From Acidisoma cellulosilyticum (GTDB lineage: Bacteria > Pseudomonadota > Alphaproteobacteria > Acetobacterales > Acetobacteraceae): 42,578 bases of DNA. The translations under genes and the position numbers were made by a program. Location of the stretch: positions 1 through 42,578 of the forward strand of contig NZ_JAESVA010000019.1 in NCBI RefSeq assembly GCF_020621385.1, written 5' to 3'. Each line of letters opens with the position of its first letter. Position 1 is the stretch's first letter. Of this stretch, positions 8,119-15,426 are shown one piece after another. The notes beneath the pieces were generated by a model, which was not told where the DNA came from, did no database searches, and saw only the letters and a list, made by a program, of their open reading frames with translations.

Positions 8119-9156
8119 CTACAAGTCGAGCAGCTTGCTCGGGCTCTCCATAATAACCTTCGCTCGTACCCGGTAGGCTCGGGTGGTATGGATCGATTTA
8201 TGGCGGGCATGGCGAGCAACGACCTCATCCAGCGCGCCGTTCAAATAGGCTTCGGTGATCAGACCGGCACGCAGACCATGCGGCGATAGGCGTTCACCCT
8301 CGGGCGCTTCGACGCCTGCGGCCTTGGCCCTCGTCAACAGGATATGACGAAAGCCATCCGTCGTCAGTCGATCCCCGACCCGCCCCGAACCATGCACGGA
8401 TCTAAAAACTGGCCCGTATTCAATCCGAGCTTTGCGAAGCCAGTTTTTGACGGCTTCAACCGGACAGGTCTCTGGCCGCGAGCCCCGCGCAATGCCGAGA
8501 TTGGCCCCCTGCCCTTCCTGGTCTGTTTTCGAGGATCGGATCCGCAGCACCAGGCCGTCCTTGACCCATTGAAAATCTTCGACATCGAGCGCCACCAACT
8601 CAGACCGCCGCAGGCCACCGGCGAGACCGATGAGCAAAAGAGCGCGGTCGCGGTGCCCAGCCAGGTTGTCGCCCATCTCGGCCAGCATGGCCCGCACCTC
8701 GGTTGAGGTCAGCGCCGCGGATGGTTTCACGGGGCGTTTTTGCTCGCGCAAAATCCCCTTGAGAACGGACGCGATGATCGGATGACCTGACGACCAGGCA
8801 TATCCCGACCGGCGATGGACATGCGCCATGGCAGCGAGCGTCACCCGAAGCGCGCTTTTGCCGACCGTTTGCGACCGTTCTGCCAGATAGGTCGCGACGA
8901 CGGCCGGATCCGCTGGCAGATGGCGCACCTTGCCTTGCTCACACCAGGCCGAAAACGCGGCCCAGTGCTCATTGTAGGCGCGCTCCGTGGGGGCCGAGAG
9001 TGAGGCGGCGGCCAGTCGCATGGCGCGCTGCAGGGAGTCCGACAGGGGACCGGACGCCAGGTCTGCGAGGAGTTCGGGGGCAACGATTTGGCCGGAAATC
9101 GGGATTTCCTGGGCGCCAAGTTGCTGAAGCTGTCTTTGAAACGCCGTCACCGCCAA
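8119..9156 (-). CDS. Tyrosine recombinase/integrase
   Basis: This 345-residue protein has the layout of a phage-type integrase: an N-terminal SAM-like core-binding domain (ERAYNEHWAAFSAWCEQGKV) and a C-terminal catalytic domain. The active-site set is visible: arginine in GGLRRSELVALDVEDF, lysine in RSSKTDQEG, HxxR in SPHGLRAG, histidine in RHARHKS and the nucleophile tyrosine in TTRAYRVRAK. It is intact. It lies between a broken DUF5681 gene and the par region and faces away from parA, so it may resolve plasmid multimers or integrate the element. A 13-3-13 inverted repeat stands 69-97 bases upstream of its start. Confidence 0.9.
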   Translation of the reverse strand: MAVTAFQRQLQQLGAQEIPISGQIVAPELLADLASGPLSDSLQRAMRLAAASLSAPTERAYNEHWAAFSAWCEQGKVRHLPADPAVVATYLAERSQTVGKSALRVTLAAMAHVHRRSGYAWSSGHPIIASVLKGILREQKRPVKPSAALTSTEVRAMLAEMGDNLAGHRDRALLLIGLAGGLRRSELVALDVEDFQWVKDGLVLRIRSSKTDQEGQGANLGIARGSRPETCPVEAVKNWLRKARIEYGPVFRSVHGSGRVGDRLTTDGFRHILLTRAKAAGVEAPEGERLSPHGLRAGLITEAYLNGALDEVVARHARHKSIHTTRAYRVRAKVIMESPSKLLDL

Positions 9157-9433
9157 CCTCTAAAACACCCTGAGCACCATGAATTCTCGGTTCAATTGAG
9201 GCAAGCATCCTATCTGAACCTCCTACTACTGATAATAACATATTATCGGTAGTAATTTTTGAGTTTCGGCCTCAAAAAACCCTTTTCGCTGACCAAATCG
9301 GGCCCATCCGAATGGGTAATGGAGGACAACATCCACTCCTATACAATGAGCCAGAGATGTCATCGACCATTTTCTAGCGAACCGTAATATTTGATATCGT
9401 CTACTAACACGATACCACTCTCTGATCAGCATC
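9157..9433. other. AT-rich gap between recombinase and par region
   Basis: No gene is seen. The region holds the recombinase promoter side and an inverted repeat at 9225-9253, and merges into the par motif cluster. Base composition turns strongly AT-rich towards 9,600, as expected near a plasmid origin or centromere. Confidence 0.5.
9225..9253. repeat. 13-3-13 inverted repeat upstream of recombinase
   Basis: ACTACTGATAATA (9225-9237) and TATTATCGGTAGT (9241-9253) are inverted copies with one mismatch and a 3-bp centre ACA. Placed just upstream of the integrase start at 9156, it could be an operator for the recombinase gene or a recombination core bound by two monomers. Confidence 0.6.
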
Positions 9434-9646
9434 TGATATCAGATATTCACCTGATATCTGTGTGATAGAAGCAATGTCATCAAATTCAAAAAATGATATC
9501 CGATAGCTTATCGATATCTTGATCGATAAATTTCCACTATCAACATAATATTTAATATTTTTTAATTTATACTATCTTTTCAATATTGCCTATTTTTCCG
9601 ATAACCGATAATCATATGATATCAGATAGCGGAGAGATATCCGATA
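9434..9646. promoter_or_regulatory. Repeated TGATATCMGATA motifs, candidate parS/operator
   Basis: The 12-bp motif occurs as TGATATCAGATA (9434-9445), TGATATCCGATA (9494-9505), TGATATCAGATA (9617-9628) and AGATATCCGATA (9635-9646, touching the parA start codon). Partial copies lie at 9452-9460 and 9512-9528. A further full copy, TGATATCCGATA at 10636-10647, follows the parB-like stop immediately. The cluster brackets the parAB pair, so it probably serves as centromere and/or operator for the small DNA-binding partner. Confidence 0.65.
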
Positions 9647-10326
9647 TGCCGACCATCGTTTTCGCGTCATCAAAGGGTGGAGTTGGAAAGACGACCAGCG
9701 CCCTGGCGCTATCATTCGTGTTCGCCCAGGCCGGGGCAGGGACCACGCTCATCGACGCGGACCCGAATGCCCCGCTGACGCGGTGGGCCGAGAGATTTCC
9801 CGACAGCATCCCTAAAGGCCTCACAGTTAAGGGTGCTGTCGGGAATGCCGCAGCTCGAGTGATTGACGAAGCCGCCCAAATCAATCCGTTCGTCATCGTC
9901 GACTTGGAGGGCACCAAGAACGTCGACGTCAGTGTCGGCCTTGGACGCGCAGACCTAGCGCTAATCCCCATGCAAGGTTCGCAGCTTGATGCTGATGAAG
10001 CGGCGAACGTGGTAAAGCTCATCCGGACGCAGGAAGATGTTTTCCGGCGAACGATTCCGTTCCGCGTATTCTTTACAAGAACCTCACCGGTCATCGAGAG
10101 CAAAGGCATGCGTGACATCCATGCGCAGCTCAAAGAATACGAAATTCCGTTGATGAAAACGTCAATTATGGAGCGCGAAGCATTCCGGGTTCCTTTCCGC
10201 TTGGGTGCATCCTTGTACGACATGGGCAAGGCCGATGTCCGAAATCCCCAAGCCGCTATCGACAACGCAGAAGCTTTCGCCTCCGAAGTCCGCGACATAT
10301 TGATGGCAAGGGAAGGGGCTCGATAA
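9646..10326 (+). CDS. parA: ParA-family partition ATPase
   Basis: This 226-residue protein is a deviant-Walker ATPase that moves plasmid copies apart on the nucleoid. The deviant Walker A motif KGGVGKTT covers residues 10-17, preceded by MPTIVFASS. The Walker B-like segment FVIVDLEGTKN and a late region with MEREAFR follow. I chose ATG 9646 rather than an upstream ATG because GGAGAG lies 9 bases before it and the protein then starts directly with the nucleotide-binding strand. There is no N-terminal HTH, so it is a short (type Ib-like or VirC1-like) ParA. Its partner gene follows with no gap (TAA then ATG). Confidence 0.92.
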   Translation: MPTIVFASSKGGVGKTTSALALSFVFAQAGAGTTLIDADPNAPLTRWAERFPDSIPKGLTVKGAVGNAAARVIDEAAQINPFVIVDLEGTKNVDVSVGLGRADLALIPMQGSQLDADEAANVVKLIRTQEDVFRRTIPFRVFFTRTSPVIESKGMRDIHAQLKEYEIPLMKTSIMEREAFRVPFRLGASLYDMGKADVRNPQAAIDNAEAFASEVRDILMAREGAR

Positions 10327-10635
10327 ATGCCTGAAGAACCTCGCAAAGCCGCTCGGTTAGACCTATCAGGCTTCGCGCCCAAAGGGCGTGCTCCAGCACT
10401 AGACCCTGTTCAGGAGCGCGCGTCCATTGAAGTCGGCAAACGCCTAGGCTTCGACGCCCGTGCGCCCGTTGAGAAAGTCGATGGCCGAACTCTGCGCCGA
10501 AAGAACAAGTCACAGATGAATATGCGGTTGAGCCTGCAAACACAAAACGACTTCAAACGACTTGTGACCGAATTCGATGACGCCGATGCTTGTTTAAGCC
10601 ATCTTATTCAACTCTATAGGCAATCCAAAGCTTAA
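10327..10635 (+). CDS. Small ParB-like/centromere-binding partner of ParA
   Basis: This 102-residue basic protein starts directly after the parA stop, the usual place for the DNA-binding partner of a short ParA. The N-terminus is proline/arginine-rich and probably flexible (PRKAARLDLSGFAPKGRAPA). The C-terminal part, NKSQMNMRLSLQTQNDFKRL followed by a helical stretch, resembles a ribbon-helix-helix fold (strand, then two helices). A flexible tail plus ribbon-helix-helix is the plan of ParG-type proteins. No close family is recognised with certainty, so the role rests on context and fold guess. It probably binds the TGATATCMGATA repeats around the operon. Confidence 0.65.
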   Translation: MPEEPRKAARLDLSGFAPKGRAPALDPVQERASIEVGKRLGFDARAPVEKVDGRTLRRKNKSQMNMRLSLQTQNDFKRLVTEFDDADACLSHLIQLYRQSKA

Positions 10636-10647
10636 TGATATCCGATA
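10636..10647. promoter_or_regulatory. Downstream copy of the par motif
   Basis: TGATATCCGATA begins on the base after the parB-like TAA. It is identical to the copy at 9494-9505 and so frames the operon with the upstream cluster. Confidence 0.6.
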
Positions 10648-10662
10648 TTATTCAGGTATCAG

Positions 10663-10781
10663 GATTCAAAATATCCCACATTAATGTCACTCTATGCTTA
10701 TTCCGGGATATTTTGAATCAAAGAAGCCGAAGTTGACACAGGTAAACCTTGGATCGACCCAGGCGTGCGATCTTTTGAATC
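10663..10781. repeat. Iteron-like repeats, distal group (3 copies)
   Basis: GATTCAAAATATCCC is at 10663-10677 on the plus strand, its exact inverse at 10705-10719, and an inverse variant GATCTTTTGAATC at 10769-10781. They lie between the parB-like gene and the 3' end of repA. The same core recurs upstream of repA (11763-11921), so this is one family of sites on both sides of the gene. Confidence 0.7.
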
Positions 10782-10789
10782 TGAAAGGC

Positions 10790-11722
10790 TTAGCTGCCTA
10801 CAGCAGCTTGCTTCGGCGAGACTGGCGGCCGCGAAGGATGCAGAATGAGCCCTTTACCGTCATCAGCCAGCTCAATTTTGGCTTCGGGATATACGGCCAT
10901 GGCCAGCTTTAGGTTCGGGATGAACCGCAATTTGAAGTTGTTCATGGCGTTAACCCCGGCACCGAACTGGATCTTCAAGGCAGCCCAAGACACTGGGGTC
11001 GACTTATTCAGGGAATGCAAGCGGTAGGCTAGCCAGCAATAGATGTCGATCGCCTGGCTGTTGTTCGAAATCGCTGAAATTGCGGCCTCGGCAATCGGCA
11101 CCGGATGCTTCTTCAGACCCTCATAAAAAGCCTCAGACAGCCGCGCTTTCTGGGAAAACAAGCTTCCTTGGGCTTCTTCTCCGGTCGGTTCCAGGAAGAT
11201 GGCGGCATCCATAATTGATTGATTCGCAAGGCCAATTCGAGACCCTTGCCGGATTTCAAACGTCAGTCGGCATCTAGAAATCCTGTCAGTCTGGTCCCTA
11301 ACGGCTGCCAGGTTTTTACCGCCCTGAGGAATCCCCATTCTGGCGATCCAGTCTCGAAGGGAGCCCCCGAGCGAGACTTCCCGCGAGCCGGTGCGGAGCG
11401 CTTCGGACTGCAGGTAAATCAAGATGAGGCGGGCTCGTGAACCATATGGAACACCGACGTGGATAGGAGTGCCTTCTGGGCCGCGCCGCATTCCGGGCTC
11501 AACAATGAGGCAGTATCGGTCGCTCTCGACCTGCCAACCCTCACTGTCGTCTAGGCGGCGATGGGGCAGGGCGGCTTGGCACCACCCCGAATACAGGAAC
11601 CCAATGCTTGCATCTTCGTCGCTGAGATACGCTGACGCTGCATCGACAACCTCACGAGCAAAATCAAGCTGCAGCGCCTGCTGCTTCCCACGCTCAGTTA
11701 AGATTTCATGCACTATTCCCAT
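10790..11722 (-). CDS. repA: Plasmid replication initiator RepA
   Basis: The 310-residue protein matches the RepA family of plasmid initiators (RepA_C type). Visible family segments are YGSRARLILIYLQSEALRTG, SLRDWIARMGIPQGGKNLAA and the winged-helix part AIDIYCWLAYRLHSLNKSTP with SWAALKIQFGAG. RepA binds iterons at the origin and melts the DNA. Iteron-like repeats flank the gene on both sides, which supports this role. It converges on parAB. The start ATG at 11722 has a weak ribosome-binding site, consistent with low expression. The gene is complete. The tail PKQAAVGS is short and unstructured. Confidence 0.87.
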   Translation of the reverse strand: MGIVHEILTERGKQQALQLDFAREVVDAASAYLSDEDASIGFLYSGWCQAALPHRRLDDSEGWQVESDRYCLIVEPGMRRGPEGTPIHVGVPYGSRARLILIYLQSEALRTGSREVSLGGSLRDWIARMGIPQGGKNLAAVRDQTDRISRCRLTFEIRQGSRIGLANQSIMDAAIFLEPTGEEAQGSLFSQKARLSEAFYEGLKKHPVPIAEAAISAISNNSQAIDIYCWLAYRLHSLNKSTPVSWAALKIQFGAGVNAMNNFKLRFIPNLKLAMAVYPEAKIELADDGKGLILHPSRPPVSPKQAAVGS

Positions 11723-12012
11723 AGCTTACTGATTTAGATCAGGTTTCTAGGTTTGTCCTTGGGCACTTTTGAATCAGGGTTACTAGGAAGGATATTAGAT
11801 TTCTTATTACTAGTATTCGATGCAAAATATCTCGGGATAAAATCGGCAAGCGATTGATTTTAAAGATTTAGATTTTGGCGGTCTGATGCAAAAGTTCCCG
11901 AACAATGATGCAAAATATCCCAGTCATAGTGTGGATATAGTGTGCGACTCGGAACCCGGAGCTGCCCCCAAAATCCTCGGACGTGACTCACCCTTAGCTA
12001 AGGGTTGGTTAT
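11723..12012. other. repA upstream region, candidate origin
   Basis: No gene lies here. The interval holds four iteron-like sites and AT-rich stretches (for example around 11,790-11,880), the arrangement expected of a plasmid replication origin. From 11963 on it is the end of an IS2-group element. Confidence 0.55.
11763..11921. repeat. Iteron-like repeats, proximal group (4 copies)
   Basis: The copies are GCACTTTTGAATC (inverse, 11763-11775), GATGCAAAATATCTC (11819-11833), GATGCAAAAGTTCCC (11885-11899) and GATGCAAAATATCCC (11907-11921). The consensus across both groups is GATKCAAAAtATCCC. They lie upstream of the repA start and are likely RepA-binding sites for origin firing and autoregulation. 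Confidence 0.72.
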
Positions 12013-12417
12013 ATGGTCGGTTCTATGACTGGTTCGTATCCTCGGACTGAGGTTTTGCCTGGACCGGAACGCCGACGGCGTTGGTCTGTGGCGGAGAAGC
12101 TGGCAATGGTGGATAAGACCCGTGAGCCAGGGGCCACGGTGAGCCTTGTAGCGCGTCGGCGCGGCGTGTCACCAAACCAGCTCTTCACTTGGCTACGCCT
12201 GGCCGAACAAGGGGCCCTGGCGGCGATCCGGGCCGAGGAAGAGGTCGTCCCGGCATCTGCCTTCCGAGCACAGCAGGATCAGATCCGCGAACTCCAGCGC
12301 CTTCTGGGTAAGAAGACATTGGAAACCGAGATCCTGAAAGAGGCGCTCGAGGTCGCGACGGACTCAAAAAAACGGCCGTTGCGGCTGCTATCGCTGCCAC
12401 GGGACAGTTCCCGGTGA
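12013..12417 (+). CDS. IS2-group OrfA (transposase HTH subunit)
   Basis: This 134-residue OrfA has the helix-turn-helix RRRWSVAEKLAMVDKTREPG with VSLVARRRGVSPNQLFTWLR and a leucine-zipper segment DQIRELQRLLGKKTLETEIL. It binds the element ends and partners OrfB. An in-frame ATG at 12025 is an alternative start. The frame is intact up to TGA 12415-12417 and overlaps the orfB GTG, but since orfB is broken the element cannot move by itself. The protein could still bind related ends. Confidence 0.85.
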   Translation: MVGSMTGSYPRTEVLPGPERRRRWSVAEKLAMVDKTREPGATVSLVARRRGVSPNQLFTWLRLAEQGALAAIRAEEEVVPASAFRAQQDQIRELQRLLGKKTLETEILKEALEVATDSKKRPLRLLSLPRDSSR

Positions 12418-12946
12418 CGGCTGTCTGCGAGACGCTCGGTGTGGCGCGATCAAATATCGCGCGCTGTGTCGCGCAGGAGCCTTCCAAGCGCAGGGGGCGC
12501 CCACCTCTGACCGAAGAGCCATTGCTGAGCGAGATCATGGCGGTGATCGCTGAGATGCCGTCCTATGGCTATCCGCGGGTATCCGCGATCTGATGGTCAC
12601 GGCTGTCGAGCAGCGCTTCGGCCGTCTCAACCGGTTGCCCAAGACTATTGAATGGCTGACCGACAACGGTTCGTGCTACACGGCGGCCGACACGCGTCGG
12701 TTTGCGCGCGATATCGGCTTCCTTCCTCTGCGCACGCCTATTGAAAGCCCGCAGTCCAACGGCATGGCAGAAGCCTTCGTGCGGACTTTCAAACGAGATT
12801 ATGTGGCGTTCCACCCCAAGCCTGACGCCGCGACCGTCATCCAATCGCTGCCCGCTTGGTTTGAGCATTACAACGCGTTGCATCCGCACCGCGCACTCGG
12901 CTATCGATCCCCTCGCGAGTTCATGGCTCTCTCAAAGAAACTTTAA
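12414..12946 (+). pseudogene. IS2-group OrfB, internally deleted
   Basis: From GTG 12414 the frame gives VTAVCETLGVARSNIARCVA, then MAVIAEMPSYGYPRV. At about 12580 it jumps to another frame with VTAVEQRFGRLNRLPKTIEW, WLTDNGSCYTAADTRRFARD and PIESPQSNGMAEAFVRTFKR, ending KKL at 12946. About 100 codons carrying the first catalytic aspartate are missing at the junction, while the second D (TDNGS) and the E (MAEAF) remain. The deletion also changes frame, so no useful transposase results. Confidence 0.85.
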
Positions 12947-13066
12947 CTGGTGAGGTCGCACTGTCCGAAAATTAAGGGGCAACAACAGAACCCAAACCCA
13001 ACCTCAGACACCATACGGGTGGCACTGGACTTGCCTTCGGAAAGGTGGAGAGAGTATCTGTGATGA

Positions 13067-13186
13067 TCAAGCCGATTTTGGCGTCCAGATGCGATCGTCG
13101 CGGATGAGTGCATTGGCGAGAACGATGAGTTTGCGCATAGCGGCAACGATGGCGACCTGGGCATGTTTTCCGCGGGCGACGAGGCC
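13067..13186 (-). pseudogene. IS110-family transposase, C-terminal scrap
   Basis: The minus strand reads LVARGKHAQVAIVAAMRKLI, then VLANALIRDDRIWTPKSA and a TGA at 13067-13069. This is the last 40 residues of an IS110-family transposase. It differs from both other IS110 copies in the window. It is fused at about 13187 to IS3 orfB sequence, so only a scrap remains. Confidence 0.62.
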
Positions 13187-13602
13187 ATCGTGATGGATCT
13201 GTTCTCACGCCGTATCATCGGCTGGTTCGTCAGTGACCGTCTGCATCGCAATCTTGCTTTGGCCGCGCTGCGGCGGGCTTTTGCCATTCGCCGTCCAGAT
13301 CCCGGTCTAATCTGTCACTCGGATCGCGGTAGCCAATATTGTTCCATTGATTATCAGAGCGAGGTGCAAAAATATGGCGCGCTGATATCCATGTCCGGCA
13401 GAGGCAATTGTTACGACAACGCCATCGTCGAGACGTTCTTCAAAACCCTGAAATCCTAACTCGTCTGGCGGACTGTCTTCATGACACGTGCAGACGCCCA
13501 AGCCGCCATTGGCCGTTACATCGACAGTTTCTATAATCCCGTCCAGCGACACTCGTCGCTGGACTTCATCAGCCCCGCTGCCTACGAGAGGCAAGCGGCC
13601 TG
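13187..13602 (+). pseudogene. IS3-family OrfB, 3' half with nonsense codon
   Basis: The frame reads VMDLFSRRIIGWFVSDRLHR and continues with HSDRGSQYCSIDYQSE and NCYDNAIVETFFKTLKS, then a TAA at 13457-13459 where the first copy has GAA. After the stop the same frame continues LVWRTVFMTRADAQAAIGRY to HSSLDFISPAAYERQAA at 13602. The N-terminal half and first catalytic aspartate are absent. Outside the stop it is better preserved than the first copy, whose end is frameshifted. Confidence 0.82.
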
Positions 13603-13760
13603 ACCCAAAACCGCTCTCCTCTTTTCCGAAACAAGTCCAACCCGCCTCGTGTTCGGTTTAACGGGGCAACTCCACTGGCAATGGGGAGCGTTCCTAATCT
13701 GCCGATATAACCCGTTTAAGCGCCATTTTACTTCCCGAAGGCGTAGCAATCATAATCGCG
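13603..13760. other. Short non-coding stretch
   Basis: It holds the IS3 right end (to 13639) and then about 120 bases in which I see no gene or strong hairpin before the hepT stop. Confidence 0.4.
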
Positions 13761-14126
13761 TTAGCTTTCAGACGAATCGAGCTGCTGCAATTCACTTTCG
13801 ACTGCACGGAGCAAGGCAGGAATTTCGTCACGAATAATTGGCAGCAGCATTCGAGTGTCGATTACGAAATACTGATGCGCCATCATATCCCGAAGTCCAG
13901 CAAACCCTTTCCAATCTACCTCAGGATACCGGGTTCGGGTTTCTTCCGGCATTGCCTTTGCCGCTTCGCCTAGCTCCGTCAGAGCGTTTTTTATCGCTCG
14001 GAAGCCCATCCTATCGGCATGGGGAAGCGCATGGAAGGCAGCCGTCCCCATATCAGCAATGAAATCTCGAAGATCGGTAGCAGCTTGGCGGATGTCGTGC
14101 AGGCGCTCTTCCAGTGATCGTGCCAT
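13761..14126 (-). CDS. hepT: HepT-like HEPN ribonuclease toxin
   Basis: This 121-residue all-helical HEPN protein carries the RNase motif R79-x4-H84-x-Y86 (RDMMAHQY), the signature of HepT toxins. Such toxins cut RNA and slow growth, and the partner nucleotidyltransferase inactivates them by adding AMP to the tyrosine of this motif. The motif is intact here. The start codon overlaps the antitoxin stop by one base (TGATG), so the antitoxin comes first and the two are coupled. The protein looks complete. It probably stabilises the plasmid, with defence against phage an alternative role known for this family. Confidence 0.9.
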   Translation of the reverse strand: MARSLEERLHDIRQAATDLRDFIADMGTAAFHALPHADRMGFRAIKNALTELGEAAKAMPEETRTRYPEVDWKGFAGLRDMMAHQYFVIDTRMLLPIIRDEIPALLRAVESELQQLDSSES

Positions 14127-14560
14127 CAGAAGACACTAACCATGTCACGCACGGCAGTTTCGGCAGCCTTCGCCATCAGCGTCGAGCGCTCGCCAAGATC
14201 AACGGTATGCCCGATGACTGCCTGGATCTCATCCTTGATTCGCTGGATCTCAAAAAGCGAGTGTTCCCTGTCTGGGGTAAACTGAAATAACAGATCCACA
14301 TCGCTCCCCGGACCGGCTTCTCCCCGCGCAACCGACCCAAAAACCCAAAGAGCCGCGACACCGCGCTCGCGCAGCCTGGGCTCAAGTTCACGAAGGGTGC
14401 GCACCACTTCCGCCAGCTGAGGCGGCTTGCGGTCGGCCTCCTCCAGGAAGCGCTCAAGCAGAGTGCCGATGAGGTCTTGCAGGTTCTCGCCACGCGCAGC
14501 GGCCACCGCTTTCACGCGGTTTCGGACATCGTCGGGCACTCTGATGGAAAGAAACGCCAT
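14126..14560 (-). CDS. mntA: MntA-like antitoxin with N-terminal ribbon-helix-helix domain
   Basis: In this 144-residue protein, residues 1-45 (MAFLSIRVPDDVRNRVKAVA, then LIGTLLERFLEEA) look like a ribbon-helix-helix DNA-binding domain. Residues 65-130 are a minimal nucleotidyltransferase with the exact motif GSX10DXD (G75, S76, D87, D89). MntA enzymes AMPylate the paired HepT toxin. Most MntA proteins begin directly with the enzyme domain, so the DNA-binding part is unusual. It suggests the antitoxin also represses its own operon. A perfect palindrome stands 12-33 bases upstream of its ATG, and AAGGA and TATATA lie in between. Confidence 0.9.
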   Translation of the reverse strand: MAFLSIRVPDDVRNRVKAVAAARGENLQDLIGTLLERFLEEADRKPPQLAEVVRTLRELEPRLRERGVAALWVFGSVARGEAGPGSDVDLLFQFTPDREHSLFEIQRIKDEIQAVIGHTVDLGERSTLMAKAAETAVRDMVSVF

Positions 14561-14571
14561 TCCTTATATAT

Positions 14572-14593
14572 GCGCGCTTGTGCACAAGCGCGC
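14572..14593. promoter_or_regulatory. Perfect 22-bp palindrome, likely operator of the MntA-HepT operon
   Basis: The half-site GCGCGCTTGTG is repeated in inverse without any mismatch. It lies directly upstream of the antitoxin start, next to a TATATA stretch (14566-14571) that could be the -10 box on the minus strand. Position and symmetry fit binding by a dimer such as the ribbon-helix-helix domain of the antitoxin. Confidence 0.7.
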
Positions 14594-14655
14594 AAGAAAT
14601 TCATGAAGCTATATCCATCAGCGCAGCCCCGAGCCTGAATCTGAATTCACGAGTT

Positions 14656-14868
14656 TCATTTTCGTTGCCGCATTTGCCAGGCGTCCCACATGCCCCAGAA
14701 GGCGATACCGAAACCGAGAGATAGACAAGCAGCGATGAGAATGAGGGCTCCAACCCGCCGCCCAGCCGATGACCAAAGCCCCAAGCGGGACTGGCGCGAC
14801 GAGATATACCGCTCATCGAGCAGCTTCCTGCGCCTGATGCATGGGGCTCGGATCGAAGCGGCCGACAT
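14656..14868 (-). CDS. Small predicted membrane protein
   Basis: A 70-residue frame has a basic, hydrophilic first half (RRRKLLDERYISSRQSRLGL) and one clear hydrophobic segment, ALILIAACLSLGFGIAFWGM, followed by WDAWQMRQRK. This is a single membrane span with a basic tail. It starts inside the end of the coupling-protein-like relic and continues in the same direction, as small genes next to transfer genes often do. No family is recognised. The start is uncertain and the frame may be a remnant. Confidence 0.38.
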   Translation of the reverse strand: MSAASIRAPCIRRRKLLDERYISSRQSRLGLWSSAGRRVGALILIAACLSLGFGIAFWGMWDAWQMRQRK

Positions 14869-15187
14869 AGGGCGCGTCGGTCAGGTAGTTGAGTCGGTTG
14901 AGGGGGTAGGGGCTTGGCCATAGATCATGACGATCGGCCGGGGTCATCAGAGACCGTCCCTGGAGGGGCTCGCCCGATCCTGCGGATCCGGCGCCTGGCC
15001 GCGTGCTGAAGTCCGTCTGTGCGGACTGGCAGCTGGTTCGGTAGCAGACGGTAAACTTCCCCATCGCGTCACTGAGATATTTCGCGGTGTCGTAATCGGC
15101 GGCGCCGAAGAACTGCTGGGTCGTATTAGCCAGGAAGCTTTGCCAGCGCGGGTGGCGGGAACAATCCCAAAGGGAGCGAGCCTGGTT
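14813..15187 (-). pseudogene. Relic resembling the C-terminus of a TraG/VirD4-type coupling protein
   Basis: On the minus strand the frame reads QSFLANTTQQFFGAADYDTA, then KYLSDAMGKFTV, and later PLNRLNYLTDAPYVGRFDPS, ending at 14813. The pattern of a WQSFLAN block followed by an FFG-D-TA-YLSD-LG-TV block is what the last third of VirD4/TraG coupling proteins looks like. The segment between reads poorly (TPADRHDLWPSPYP), which suggests a frame slip. The ATPase core with its Walker motifs is absent. This is a weak, pattern-based match; the frame upstream of 15187 is not convincing. Confidence 0.42.
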
Positions 15188-15426
15188 CAAGGTGCAAGAT
15201 GCCGCGGACTTGGTCGACGAAGGCAGCCTGGCTCGAATCATTGAGGGCTGGGGGTAGTCGTCGATGCCATCGCGCTTAGACGAAAGAAGCCCCTCCTGTT
15301 TGCAGCAAGGGAGCATTTTAGATGAGGCAACTCGAGGTTCAGGCCGAAGGATGCAGAAGGCCAGAAACCTTGCATTTTCAGGCGAATTAATACATTCTCC
15401 CAACAGAGAATATTTAATGGTGCATC

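Larger units (their letters stand above)
11963..12981 (+). mobile_element. IS3-family (IS2 group) element with internal deletion
   Basis: The left end TGCCCCCAAAATCCTCGGAC (from 11963) pairs imperfectly with the right end, which read inward is TGCCCCTTAATTTTCGGAC (ending at 12981). The element contains an intact orfA and an internally deleted orfB. No clear target duplication is seen. It is about 1.02 kb, some 0.3 kb shorter than usual, in line with the orfB deletion. It lies just upstream of the repA origin region. Confidence 0.75.
13026..13639 (+). mobile_element. Second, shortened IS3 copy (same type as 5194-7705)
   Basis: The left end TGGACTTGCCTTCGGAAAGG (13026) and the inverse of the right end, TGGACTTGTTTCGGAAAAG (ending 13639), match the ends of the first copy. 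Only the 3' half of orfB is present. The space after the left end holds a piece of an unrelated IS110 transposase instead of orfA. So this is a chimeric relic, closely similar in sequence to the 7250-7700 region. Confidence 0.6.

Noticed and set aside
13163-13190. Apparent start of a 98-codon frame (MFSAGDEA...)
   Set aside because: It is the inverse strand of an IS110 scrap joined by chance to IS3 orfB.
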